The position numbers and the translations under genes were made by a program. This document shows positions 1-9,540 of a stretch of 64,000 bases of DNA, one piece after another. Within the stretch, counting starts at the first letter, position 1; every line of letters starts with the position of its first letter. The notes beneath the pieces are model-generated. The model was not told where the DNA came from and made no database searches. It saw only the letters and a list, made by a program, of their open reading frames with translations. Source of the DNA: Nocardioides coralli (GTDB taxonomy: Bacteria > Actinomycetota > Actinomycetes > Propionibacteriales > Nocardioidaceae); NCBI RefSeq assembly GCF_019880385.1, contig NZ_CP082273.1:3038001-3102000 (forward strand), given 5' to 3'.

Positions 1-807
1 GGGGCCGCCGACGACGGGCACCACGAGGCGTGACCGCAGCCCCGGCGTCTCGGCGAGCATGACCGCGACGGCGCGCAGCAGGACGTCGGGAGCCTTGAGC
101 GGCTGCAGCCGGCCGGCGAAGAGCAGCACGTGGCCGTCCTCGGGCAGGCCGAGGGCCCGGCGGGTGGCGGCCCGGGCGTGGGGGCGGAACACCTCGAGGT
201 CGACTCCCGGGTGGACCACCTCGACCCGGGCGGGGTCGGCGTCGTAGAGGTCGACGAGCTGACGTGCCTCGATGTCGGTGTTGGCGATGAGCATGTCGGC
301 GGCCTCGACCACCTGCTCCTCGCCGATGATCCGGCCGTCGGGCTCCGGGGTGTCGCCGTCGGCGAGCGCGGCGTTCTTGACCTTGGCCATGGTGTGCATG
401 GAGTGGATGAGCGGCACGCCCCACCGGTCGCGGGCCAGGGCGCCGACCTGGCCGGAGAGCCAGTAGTGGGAGTGGACCGCGTCGTAGTGGCCGAGCGGCT
501 GGGAGGCCTCGGCCCGCAGCACCTCGCGGGCGAAGGTGCACAGTTGGCCGGGCAGCTCCTCCTTGGCGAGCCCCTCGTAGGGGCCGGCAGCGACGTGGTG
601 GACCTGCACCCCGTCGCCCGCCACCACTGTGGGCGGGAGCGCGGAGGTGGTGGCGCGCGTGAAGACGTCGACCTCCACCCCGCGGCGGGCCAGCCGCCGT
701 GCGAGCTCGATCACGTACACGTTCATGCCCCCCGCGTCACCCGTGCCGGGCTGGTCGAGGGGTGAGGTGTGCAGGCTGATCATCGCCACACGCCCGATGC
801 TGGTCAC
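1..807 (-). CDS. mshA: D-inositol-3-phosphate glycosyltransferase MshA (3' end cut by window edge)
   Basis: This GT-B family 4 glycosyltransferase transfers GlcNAc from UDP-GlcNAc to 1D-myo-inositol-3-phosphate, the first committed step of mycothiol synthesis in the cytoplasm. The visible 269 residues hold the N-terminal domain with [19 protein letters not shown] (residues 14-32, typical of MshA), [11 protein letters not shown] (135-145), the PGVD loop (200-203) and the start of the C-terminal domain ([12 protein letters not shown], 232-243). The rest lies beyond base 1. The GTG at 807 is preceded by AGGAG at a 5-nt spacing; an in-frame ATG at 783 is a weaker alternative. The GGMNVYV signature separates it from generic sucrose-synthase-like enzymes. 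Confidence 0.93.
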   Translation of the reverse strand, partial: MTSIGRVAMISLHTSPLDQPGTGDAGGMNVYVIELARRLARRGVEVDVFTRATTSALPPTVVAGDGVQVHHVAAGPYEGLAKEELPGQLCTFAREVLRAEASQPLGHYDAVHSHYWLSGQVGALARDRWGVPLIHSMHTMAKVKNAALADGDTPEPDGRIIGEEQVVEAADMLIANTDIEARQLVDLYDADPARVEVVHPGVDLEVFRPHARAATRRALGLPEDGHVLLFAGRLQPLKAPDVLLRAVAVMLAETPGLRSRLVVPVVGGP

Positions 808-886
808 GCGTTCTCCTGTCGGTCCGGGGGTCCAACGAGGTACAACCCGGGCCGTTCCGCTGGCATTCCGTGCCTACGCTGGAGGG

Positions 887-1234
887 GTGCTCATCTACGA
901 CGGCCGCTGCGGCTTCTGCAAGCGGAGCCTGGGCTGGGCCCGCAGGCTGGGCACCCGGTTCGAGGCGGTGCCGTCGGACGAGGTCGACCCGGAGCCGCTG
1001 GGCCTGACCCGGCGCGACTTCGCCGAAGCGGCCTGGTGGGTCGACGGTGAGGGCGCGACGTACGGCGGCTACCTGGCCGTGTCGCAGGTGCTGCAGACCT
1101 CGCGTTGGTTGCCCGTGCGGCTCGCGGGTCGGGCGATCGCGAGCCGACTGTTGGCGCCGGTCGCCGACCGGGCCTACCGGTGGGTGGCGGCCAACCGCGG
1201 CCGGTTCCCGTCGTGGCTGGGCGATCCGGGCTGA
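887..1234 (+). CDS. DCC-family (DUF393) thiol-disulfide oxidoreductase-like protein
   Basis: This small protein of 115 residues belongs to the DCC/DUF393 family, recognised by YDGRCGFCK at its N-terminus (residues 4-12), a thioredoxin-like CxxC. Family members are predicted thiol-disulfide oxidoreductases; the substrate is unknown. The GTG start at 887 puts the motif directly at the N-terminus, as is usual in the family. A TACGCT -10 box at 875-880 ends 6 nt before it, so the mRNA is probably leaderless. It is divergent from mshA, which makes a thiol-related role attractive, but that is only inference. Confidence 0.8.
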   Translation: MLIYDGRCGFCKRSLGWARRLGTRFEAVPSDEVDPEPLGLTRRDFAEAAWWVDGEGATYGGYLAVSQVLQTSRWLPVRLAGRAIASRLLAPVADRAYRWVAANRGRFPSWLGDPG

Positions 1235-1244
1235 GGCCCGCCTC

Positions 1245-1637
1245 TCAGCGCGCGGCGCGGCGGCCGGGCCGCTGGCGCGGCGCCTCGGACTCGCGCTCGC
1301 CACGCCCCCGCACCAGGCCGGCAGCACCCGCCAGGAGCGCCACGATGCCGAGCACGCCATCGAGCGTGGTGCCCTCGCCGTCGCCCCTGACCACCGCGTA
1401 GACCGACCACGCCAGCAGGGGCGCGGCCAGCGCGACGATCACCCACAGCCACAGCGCGCTCCTGCTCACCAGGCCGGCGCCGACCACGGCGACCGCGACC
1501 GCGAGCAGTCCGAGGCCGACCCAGTGGGCCACCCCGCCCCAGCCGGGGTCGCCGGCGGTGAGGTCGACGACCCACCGCACCAGCCAGCACAGCCCACCGA
1601 CCACGGCGGCCGACGACGCGAGGACACGCAGGTTCAT
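1245..1637 (-). CDS. Small integral membrane protein of unknown function
   Basis: The 130-residue product has four hydrophobic segments (roughly residues 5-25, 38-58, 62-84 and 92-112) and a charged Arg-rich C-terminal tail. I do not recognise a family. The ATG at 1637 was chosen because GGGAG lies 5 nt upstream and because it starts just before the first membrane segment; the open frame extends further upstream but with no better start. It converges on the DCC-family gene with a 10-bp gap. Confidence 0.6.
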   Translation of the reverse strand: MNLRVLASSAAVVGGLCWLVRWVVDLTAGDPGWGGVAHWVGLGLLAVAVAVVGAGLVSRSALWLWVIVALAAPLLAWSVYAVVRGDGEGTTLDGVLGIVALLAGAAGLVRGRGERESEAPRQRPGRRAAR

Positions 1638-1720
1638 GCACGCTCCCGGAGCTCTTCGGACCGGCCAAGTCTGCCACCACCCGACCGGGTGAGGGGCGGG
1701 TACCCGGCACAATCTCCGGC

Positions 1721-2467
1721 ATGACCGTGACCGCGCGCAACGCCGTCGTGACCGGAGCCAGCAGCGGCATCGGCGCCGCGACCGCCCGGACCCTGGCCGC
1801 GGCCGGGTTCCGGGTGTTCTGCGCCGCCCGGCGTACCGACCGCATCGAGGCGCTCGCAGCCGAGATCGACGGCGTCGCGATCGCCTGCGACGTCACCTCA
1901 CGCGACTCCGTGGCCGGCCTCGCCGCCGCCGTGGGCGAGTCCCTGCACGTGCTGGTCAACAACGCCGGCGGCGCGTTCGGAGCGGACCCGGTGGAGTCGG
2001 CCGACCCCGAGCAGTGGCGGGCGATGTACGACGTCAACGTGCTCGGCACCCTCCAGGTGACCCAGGCGCTGCTGCCGGCGCTGCGGGCCAGCGGCGACGG
2101 GCTGGTCGTCAACGTCGGCTCGACCGCCGGCCGCATCGCCTACGAGGGCGGCGGCGGCTACACCGCCGCCAAGCACGGCGTGCAGGTGATGACCGAGACG
2201 CTGCGGCTGGAGCTGGTGGGCGAGCCGATCCGGGTCTCGGAGGTGGCGCCCGGGATGGTGCGCACCGACGAGTTCGCGCTGGTGCGCTTCGAGGGTGACC
2301 AGGAGGCGGCGGACGCGGTCTATGCCGGCGTACCCGACCCGCTGGTCGCCGAGGACGTGGCCGACGCGATCGGCTGGATCGCCACCCGGCCCTCGCACGT
2401 CAACATCGACGAGCTGGTGATCCGGCCGCGGGCCCAGGCGGCCCAGCACAAGGTCCACCGGGTCTGA
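1721..2467 (+). CDS. SDR family NADP-dependent oxidoreductase (YdfG-like)
   Basis: This is a classical short-chain dehydrogenase of 248 residues with the Rossmann TGASSGIG motif (residues 11-18), NNAGG (80-84), catalytic Ser134 and the YxxxK pair Tyr147/Lys151. The sequence is closest in feel to the YdfG-type 3-hydroxy acid/serine dehydrogenases, whose members act on short hydroxy acids, but the substrate cannot be set from sequence. An ARR basic patch after strand 2 (about residues 36-38) suggests NADP rather than NAD. It stands alone, with the racemase gene 43 bp downstream on the same strand. Confidence 0.85.
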   Translation: MTVTARNAVVTGASSGIGAATARTLAAAGFRVFCAARRTDRIEALAAEIDGVAIACDVTSRDSVAGLAAAVGESLHVLVNNAGGAFGADPVESADPEQWRAMYDVNVLGTLQVTQALLPALRASGDGLVVNVGSTAGRIAYEGGGGYTAAKHGVQVMTETLRLELVGEPIRVSEVAPGMVRTDEFALVRFEGDQEAADAVYAGVPDPLVAEDVADAIGWIATRPSHVNIDELVIRPRAQAAQHKVHRV

Positions 2468-2510
2468 GAGGCCCGCTGGCCGTCGCGGGATCCGTGACAG
2501 ACTCAGCGAC

Positions 2511-3200
2511 GTGCAGACCATCGGCCTCGTCGGCGGCATGAGCTGGGAGTCCAGCCTCGTCTACTACCGCGACCTCAACCTCGGCGTGCAGGAGCGGCTC
2601 GGCGGGCTCTCCTCCCCCAAGCTGGTGCTCAGCACCGTCGACTTCGCGGAGCTGACCGCGCTGGAGGACGCCGAGCGCTGGGACCGGATCGGCGAGCTGC
2701 TGGCCGAGGCCGCCCGGGGCGTCGAGCGGGCCGGGGCCGACTTCCTGGTGCTGTGCACGACGACGTTCCACAAGGTGGCCGACCAGGTGGCGGCCGCGGT
2801 CGGCATCCCGCTGCTCCACCTCGCCGACGTGGTCGCCGAGGCCGTCAAGGCCGCCGGTGCCGGCAAGGTCGGGCTGATCGGCACCACCGTGGCGATGTCC
2901 GACAGCTTCTTCATCGACCGGATGGCCGGCCACGGGGTCGAGGTGATCGTCCCCGCGCCGGCGCACCACGACTTCCTCAACACCGCCATCTACGAGGAGC
3001 TGGTGCACGGCAACGTCGTCGACGACACCCGCCGCCGGGTGGTCGGGATCGTGGACGAGCTCTGGGACGCCGGCGCGGAGGGGATCCTCGTGGGGTGCAC
3101 CGAGCTGGAGCTGCTGATCCACCAGTCCGACATCGACCTGCCGGCGTACCCCTGCACCACGCTGCACGTGAACGCCGCGCTCGACCGCGCCCTGGCCTGA
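2511..3200 (+). CDS. Aspartate/glutamate racemase family protein (YgeA-like)
   Basis: The 229-residue product matches the Asp/Glu racemase superfamily. It begins with GLVGGMSWES (residues 5-14) and carries the two catalytic cysteines expected for cofactor-independent racemases, Cys82 (LVLCTTTFHK) and Cys196 (LVGCTELELL). The first context differs from the usual C-N-T of aspartate racemases. YgeA-type enzymes are broad-specificity amino acid racemases. The start is GTG at 2511. It follows the SDR gene and may be co-transcribed; a large hairpin lies downstream at 3248-3306. Confidence 0.85.
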   Translation: MQTIGLVGGMSWESSLVYYRDLNLGVQERLGGLSSPKLVLSTVDFAELTALEDAERWDRIGELLAEAARGVERAGADFLVLCTTTFHKVADQVAAAVGIPLLHLADVVAEAVKAAGAGKVGLIGTTVAMSDSFFIDRMAGHGVEVIVPAPAHHDFLNTAIYEELVHGNVVDDTRRRVVGIVDELWDAGAEGILVGCTELELLIHQSDIDLPAYPCTTLHVNAALDRALA

Positions 3201-3247
3201 GGGGTCCCTCTCGGCTGTCGGCCTGCCTGCCCCCGCGGCGTGGGGGA

Positions 3248-3306
3248 TAGTCCCTAACGAAAATGCTCCCGAAACGCCCTTCTGGGAGCCCTTTCGTTAG
3301 GGACTA
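3248..3306. terminator. Long imperfect inverted repeat in a convergent gap, likely bidirectional terminator
   Basis: Two 23-nt arms (3248-3270 and 3284-3306) match at 21 positions and enclose a 13-nt loop. Each arm carries TAGTCCCTAACGAAA. It sits between the racemase gene and the converging RNase H gene, where a two-way terminator is expected. The AT-rich arm sequence is unlike the surrounding DNA, so a small mobile repeat is also possible. Confidence 0.55.
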
Positions 3307-3367
3307 CCCACTTCTGGCAGCGGCACCCCGCATGCAGGGGGCCAGGCCGAGCCGCGTGGGCTGGCGG

Positions 3368-4252
3368 TCAGGCCTCCGGGGTCCCCTGGTGGAACCGCTG
3401 CAGCCAGCGGCCGTCCCGGCGTACCCACAGCGAGCTGCGCAGCGAGGGCTCACCGGTGGCGGGGACCGAGCGCCACACCAGCAGGAGTACGTCGCCGGCG
3501 ACCCGCTCGACCGCCAGCACCTCCAGGTCGACCGGGTCGGCCAGCGGGCCGATCTCGGCCACCATCTCCTCCCGGGTCCACCGCCGCCCGGAGCGGCCGA
3601 TCTCCTCCCACGCGGGATCGAGCAGCGCCGCGACGGCCGCGGGGTCGCCGCGCACCTCGTCGGTCAGCAGCGACCGCTCCAGCGCCACGACCTGCTCCTC
3701 CTCGGAGGGGGCCGACTCGTCGACCAGCGAGAACAGGTCGGCGTCCGGCTCGGGCGCCCGGGTGACCTCGAACGCGTGCTCCGACCGCGTGTCGCCGAAC
3801 CCCGGTCCGTGGGCCGGCTGCTCACCGTTCTGGTAGGCCAGCGCGGCCGCGTTGGCGAGCCGGTCGGCGGCCTCGTTGAGCTCGTGACCGGCGTGGCCCT
3901 TCACCCACTCGAACCGCACCCGCCGACCCTGCATCGCCGCGTCCAGCGCCTTCATGATCTCGACGTTGGCGACCGGCTTGCCGTCGCCCTTCTTCCAGCC
4001 GCGCCGCTTCCAGCCGGGCATCCACTTGGTGATCGAGTTGATGGTGTACCTCGAGTCGCAGTAGACCAGCAGGTCGTCGTCGTGGCCGGCGGTCTGCTGG
4101 AGCAGGTCGAGCACCGCGGTCAGCTCACCCATGTTGTTGGTGCCGTGGGGCCAGCCGCCGCTGGCCCAGCAGTGGTCGTCGACGTACCACGCCCAGCCGG
4201 CGGGCCCGGGATTGCCGAGTGCGGAGCCGTCGGCGGCGGCGACGAGGGTCAC
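3368..4252 (-). CDS. rnhA: Ribonuclease HI with C-terminal NTF2/DUF4440-like domain
   Basis: Residues 1-150 form an RNase HI domain with the complete DEDD metal site: Asp8, Glu43, Asp66 and Asp130, plus His123 and a basic handle region (KRRGWKKGDGKP, 82-93). The enzyme cuts the RNA strand of RNA-DNA hybrids. A short linker leads to residues 175-294, which look like an NTF2-fold DUF4440/SnoaL-like domain (EEQVVALERSLL, then WRSVPATG and WVRRDGRWLQRFHQG). At 294 residues it is about twice the length of a stand-alone RNase HI. Translation starts at GTG 4252. It lies 12 bp downstream of the sigma-like gene and is probably co-transcribed with it. Confidence 0.88.
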   Translation of the reverse strand: MTLVAAADGSALGNPGPAGWAWYVDDHCWASGGWPHGTNNMGELTAVLDLLQQTAGHDDDLLVYCDSRYTINSITKWMPGWKRRGWKKGDGKPVANVEIMKALDAAMQGRRVRFEWVKGHAGHELNEAADRLANAAALAYQNGEQPAHGPGFGDTRSEHAFEVTRAPEPDADLFSLVDESAPSEEEQVVALERSLLTDEVRGDPAAVAALLDPAWEEIGRSGRRWTREEMVAEIGPLADPVDLEVLAVERVAGDVLLLVWRSVPATGEPSLRSSLWVRRDGRWLQRFHQGTPEA

Positions 4253-4264
4253 CGCGTCATCGTG

Positions 4265-4546
4265 TCAGAGCGGCTGGAGCCCTCGGGCGGCGAGGTGGAC
4301 GGTGCCGAGCAGCCAGCCTCGGGGGTCGGCCTGCACGTCGGCCTCGCCCGCGCGCTCCCACAGCTCGCGGTAGACCCGCCGCAGCACGGTCGCGGCGTCG
4401 GGGTCGGCCAAGCCGGAGCCGCGGGCGGTCAGCCAGGCGGCGCGGGAGGTGAGGTCGTAGAGCTCGCCGAAGGCGGCCCGGTCGCCGCCGGCGCTGCGAC
4501 GCAACAGCTCGTGGACGCTCACGCGGGTCCCCATCAGCATCGCCAT
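4265..4546 (-). CDS. Short ECF sigma-factor-like protein with region 2 only
   Basis: The 93-residue product reads like the N-terminal part of an ECF sigma factor: LLRRSAGGDRAAFGELYDLT (residues 14-33), then DPDAATVLRRVYRELWERA and DPRGWLLGTVHLAAR (about 75-89), which correspond to region 2. There is no linker and no region 4, so promoter -35 recognition is missing. GAGGGGAGG upstream of the ATG at 4546 is a good ribosome binding site, which suggests it is expressed. It precedes rnhA by 12 bp. It could be a decaying sigma gene or a truncated regulator; function is unknown. Confidence 0.55.
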   Translation of the reverse strand: MAMLMGTRVSVHELLRRSAGGDRAAFGELYDLTSRAAWLTARGSGLADPDAATVLRRVYRELWERAGEADVQADPRGWLLGTVHLAARGLQPL

Positions 4547-4696
4547 GACGCCCCTCCCCTCGGTTCTACCTCGACGTCTTGTTGAGGTTACTGTAGAGGT
4601 TCATCGGATGAAGCGCCACCCCCACCGATTCCAGAGCGGGCCCTCCGCGCGACTACGATCCGGTGGCCGCACCCCCTCAGAAAGTGACGTCCCCGC

Positions 4697-6571
<1,875 letters not shown>

Positions 6572-6604
6572 CCGGACCCCTCGCACGACCCCGGGTCGCC
6601 TCCG

Positions 6605-6624
6605 CCCGCGCCGAGGCGCGCGGG
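6605..6624 (+). terminator. Hairpin after typA
   Basis: CCCGCGC (6605-6611) and GCGCGGG (6618-6624) form a 7-bp stem with a 6-nt loop between the ends of typA and the converging membrane-protein gene. No T-run follows, as is common in actinobacteria. Confidence 0.4.
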
Positions 6625-6636
6625 ACGGCGTGGGAG

Positions 6637-7392
6637 TCAGTGCGTGGCCGGTGGGGTGCGTCGCACCAGCCGGAGCCCGGTCGCGACCAGGAAGGCCACC
6701 CACAGGAGGAACCCGGCGAGCGCGGCGACCAGCAGCGGGGAGCCGCCGACCACCCAGTACGCCGCGGCGCCGGCGAGCACCAGCAAGGCGCCGCCGAGCG
6801 GTGCGAGCACGGCGAAGGCCCGCGGTGTGATCCCGGCCGCCACCCCGGCGAGCCCGAGCGCGGCCAGGGCCAGGCCGAGGGCCGGGTGGGAGAAGGAGAA
6901 GGCGGCGTCGTGGACCGCCATGAGCCCCACCAGCACCCCGTCCTCGAGGTCGGCCGCCCGCGCGACCACCACGACCGGGACCAGGGCCGTGACCAAGAAC
7001 ATGGCCATCAGGCCCGCCACCCCGAACAGCCCGGCGACGGCCAGGGCCGGACGTCGCCCCCACGCCTCCTGCACGACCGCGCCGACGAAGAGCCCGAGTG
7101 CGACGAGGTTGAGGGCCACCAGGACCGTGACCAGCGCGGTCGAGACGGTGGCGCCGGCGGCCCAGGACTGCACCTCCTCGGCCGAGGCACCCACCGCGGG
7201 TGCGTCCGTGCCGCGGACGAGGTTCTGGACGATGACGCTGGCGGCGAAGAAGAGGCCGGCGGCGCCGCCGGTGCGACGCCAGCGCTGTGCCGCATCGGCG
7301 TCCCCGGCGAGCTGGCGGGGCCTCTCCGTCTGTGCGGCGGTCCGAGGGGCCGTCCGGGGGTCGGTCGAGGTGGTCGCGTCGCTGTGGTTCAT
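6637..7392 (-). CDS. Multi-spanning membrane protein of unknown function, divergent from a TetR gene
   Basis: The 251-residue product has a polar N-terminus of about 40 residues and then some six to seven hydrophobic segments (about 42-60, 82-106, 115-143, 158-182, 188-210 and 214-237). I do not recognise a family. It is divergent from a TetR-family regulator with only 94 bp between the starts, and that gap carries an inverted repeat. This arrangement is typical of a regulator and its target, so the protein may be a transporter or stress protein controlled by a ligand. The ATG at 7392 has GGAGG nearby. Confidence 0.65.
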   Translation of the reverse strand: MNHSDATTSTDPRTAPRTAAQTERPRQLAGDADAAQRWRRTGGAAGLFFAASVIVQNLVRGTDAPAVGASAEEVQSWAAGATVSTALVTVLVALNLVALGLFVGAVVQEAWGRRPALAVAGLFGVAGLMAMFLVTALVPVVVVARAADLEDGVLVGLMAVHDAAFSFSHPALGLALAALGLAGVAAGITPRAFAVLAPLGGALLVLAGAAAYWVVGGSPLLVAALAGFLLWVAFLVATGLRLVRRTPPATH

Positions 7393-7486
7393 GGGTCCTC
7401 CCGCGCACTAGAGTGACTGGATCGACGTTCCATTGACTTGAACACCATTACATTCACTGGAACGACCGTCAAGTGACAGGAGCAGC
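7393..7486. promoter_or_regulatory. Divergent promoter with inverted-repeat operator for the TetR regulator
   Basis: The gap between the membrane-protein gene and the tetR gene contains CGTTCCATTGA (7426-7436), mirrored by TTCACTGGAACG (7453-7464): arms of about 11 bp with one mismatch. A second, weaker mirrored pair (TGACTTGA near 7434 and GTCAAGTGA near 7469) overlaps it. The region is much AT-richer than its surroundings. It is the natural place for TetR binding to control both genes. Confidence 0.6.
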
Positions 7487-8074
7487 ATGGGTCGACGTGA
7501 GGAACAGGCCGCGCAGACGCGACGGGAGATCGTGGCCGCCGCCCGCCGGCTCTTCGCGACCCAGGGCTACGCACGCACCAGCGTCACGCAGGTGGCGGCG
7601 GAGGCGGGGGTGTCGGTGCAGACCATCTACGACGCGGTGGGGTCGAAGGCCGCACTGGCGGCCGCGCTCAACGAGCTGATCGACGAGGAGGCCGGCATCG
7701 GCGAGCTGGCGCGCACGATCGGCACGCTGGAGGACCCCCGCGCGCTCGTCGCGCTGCCGGTGCAGATCACGCGGCAGCTCATGGAGCGGTGCGGCGACCT
7801 GGTCCGCGCCACGTTCGGGGCCGCGAGCTCCGAGCCACAGCTGGCGGAGGTCGCTGCCGTCGGCCGTCAGCGGCACCGCGCGGGCGTCGACGGCATCGCG
7901 GGACGGCTGGCGGGGCTCGACGCCCTCGCCGTACCCGCGCCACAGGCTGCCGCGACGATGGCGGTCCTCACCGACTCCCGCGTGGCGCTCACGTGTCTCG
8001 ACGACTACGGCTGGTCGCTGACCGAGTGGGACCGCTGGACCCGAGCGGCCCTCGAGCGGCTCCTGCTGGCGTGA
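7487..8074 (+). CDS. TetR/AcrR family transcriptional regulator
   Basis: The 195-residue product has the TetR N-terminal DNA-binding domain: TRREIVAAARRLFATQGYAR (residues 11-30) and the HTH TSVTQVAAEAGVSVQTIYDA (31-50), followed by an all-helical ligand domain of unknown specificity. The start ATG at 7487 has AGGAG 5-6 nt upstream. It is divergent from a membrane protein gene and probably represses it and itself through the inverted repeat in the shared gap. Confidence 0.9.
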   Translation: MGRREEQAAQTRREIVAAARRLFATQGYARTSVTQVAAEAGVSVQTIYDAVGSKAALAAALNELIDEEAGIGELARTIGTLEDPRALVALPVQITRQLMERCGDLVRATFGAASSEPQLAEVAAVGRQRHRAGVDGIAGRLAGLDALAVPAPQAAATMAVLTDSRVALTCLDDYGWSLTEWDRWTRAALERLLLA

Positions 8075-8108
8075 GCCGACTGCCTCAGGGCAGGGAGGAC
8101 GCCCGTCG

Positions 8109-8738
8109 TCAGGCGGCGGTGACGAGGTGCCGGCTGTTGGCCTCGATGCCCATCCCGGCGAACGCGATCGTCGGGAGCAGGACCGCGAACGACGCCACGT
8201 CGGCCGGCACCAGCTGCGAGAGCGGCAGCGTCGCCACGTGGGCCAGCAGCAGCATCGGCACCCAGCGCGGCACCGTGCGGGCGCGCAGCAGCGCGATCGC
8301 GATCAGCAGCTCGCCGAGGTAGAACGCCGCGATCCAGCCGTAGAGGAAGATCGCGAACGTCCAGTCGCGGGTGAGCTGGTCGAGCACCTCGGCCACCAGC
8401 GCGTCGGCGTTCACCAGCGCCTTGTAGAACGCGAGGATCATCGCGTAGCCGGCCGTGCCGATGCAGCCGACCGCGAACACGGCGACGGCGGTCAGGCCGA
8501 GCCGGGGGTTGCGCGCGTCGAGCAGGGTGAGGATGGCCGGCATCCCGAGGGTCAGCGCCACCGACGCCAGGAAGAACATGCCCGCCACCAGCAGCCAGCG
8601 CGCGTCGCGCTGCTCGGAGGCGAGGCGCAGGGCCTCGGCGGAGCTCTCGGTGGCCGGGGTCAGCAGGGCGGCCACCGACAGCGCGGTGGCACCCGCCACC
8701 AACGCCGACGCCGAGAACGGCAGCCAGTCGATTCGCAT
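8109..8738 (-). CDS. Multi-spanning membrane protein (possibly DUF4386-like)
   Basis: The 209-residue protein has about six predicted membrane segments (roughly 8-28, 48-70, 80-104, 128-152, 158-176 and 180-198). The pattern LAS..LTLGMPAILTLL is reminiscent of DUF4386 proteins, but I cannot be sure. The ATG at 8738 has GAAAGAAG upstream. It converges with the tetR gene across a 34-bp gap and is followed by no obvious partner. Confidence 0.6.
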   Translation of the reverse strand: MRIDWLPFSASALVAGATALSVAALLTPATESSAEALRLASEQRDARWLLVAGMFFLASVALTLGMPAILTLLDARNPRLGLTAVAVFAVGCIGTAGYAMILAFYKALVNADALVAEVLDQLTRDWTFAIFLYGWIAAFYLGELLIAIALLRARTVPRWVPMLLLAHVATLPLSQLVPADVASFAVLLPTIAFAGMGIEANSRHLVTAA

Positions 8739-8860
8739 GTTGACTTCTTTCGGGTCCCGAGCTGCGCGGAGGGGAGCAGTCTGTCGACTCTAGGGGTCGG
8801 CCGGGGACCCGGGGCAGGTACTAGGAAAAAGATGGCCCGTTCGGGTGGTGGGGCGGCTGG

Positions 8861-9457
8861 TCACACCCGGGCCGGGACCCGGCGCCGTCCCGCGTGGGCG
8901 TACGCCGCCAGCACCCCGCCCACGGCGCCGAACAGGTGCCCCTGCCAGCTGACCCGGGCATCGGTCGGCAGCACGCCGAGCAGCAGCCCGCCGTAGACGA
9001 TGAAGACCGCGACGCTGACCAGGATCCTCGTCGCGCTGCGCTCGCGGAAGCCGGCCACCAGCAGGTAGGTGAGCAGCCCGAAGACCAGCCCGGAGGCGCC
9101 GATCGTGACCGACGCCGCGGGGGCGAGCAGCCACACCCCCAGGCCGCTGACCACCCACGACCACGCCATCACGATGAACCAGCGGGCGGTCGAGACGACC
9201 GCGACGAGGAAGCCGAGCACCAGCAGCGGGACCGAGTTGCCCTCGAGGTGTCCCCAGCCGCCGTGCAGCAGCGGGGCGACGAGGATGCCCCACAACCCGT
9301 CCTCGGAGCGGGGCCGGATGCCGTAGCTGTCCAGGGCCGCCGGGGTCACCGCGTCGGCGATCTCGATCGCCCAGAGCAGCCCGACGAAGCCGAGGTTGAG
9401 GACGAAGGCCGCCACCCAGTGTCGGGTCGGGTCGACCTCCGGCGTACGGGCGGTCAC
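8861..9457 (-). CDS. Rhomboid family intramembrane serine protease
   Basis: The 198-residue protein has six membrane segments and the rhomboid catalytic dyad: Ser122 in IGASGLVFG (119-127) and His174 in WQGHLFGAVGG (171-181). The HGGWGHLEGN loop (65-74) is also typical. Rhomboids cleave membrane substrates within or next to the bilayer; the target here is unknown. The GTG start at 9457 follows a TAGGTT box (9465-9470) by 7 nt, so the mRNA may be leaderless, although AGGAG overlaps the gap. Confidence 0.9.
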   Translation of the reverse strand: MTARTPEVDPTRHWVAAFVLNLGFVGLLWAIEIADAVTPAALDSYGIRPRSEDGLWGILVAPLLHGGWGHLEGNSVPLLVLGFLVAVVSTARWFIVMAWSWVVSGLGVWLLAPAASVTIGASGLVFGLLTYLLVAGFRERSATRILVSVAVFIVYGGLLLGVLPTDARVSWQGHLFGAVGGVLAAYAHAGRRRVPARV

Positions 9458-9540
9458 GCTCCTGAACCTACCCGGGGCGCGGAAACGGGCCCGGACTACT
9501 GTGACTACCGTCCCGACCCCACCCCTGGAGGACGACACCG

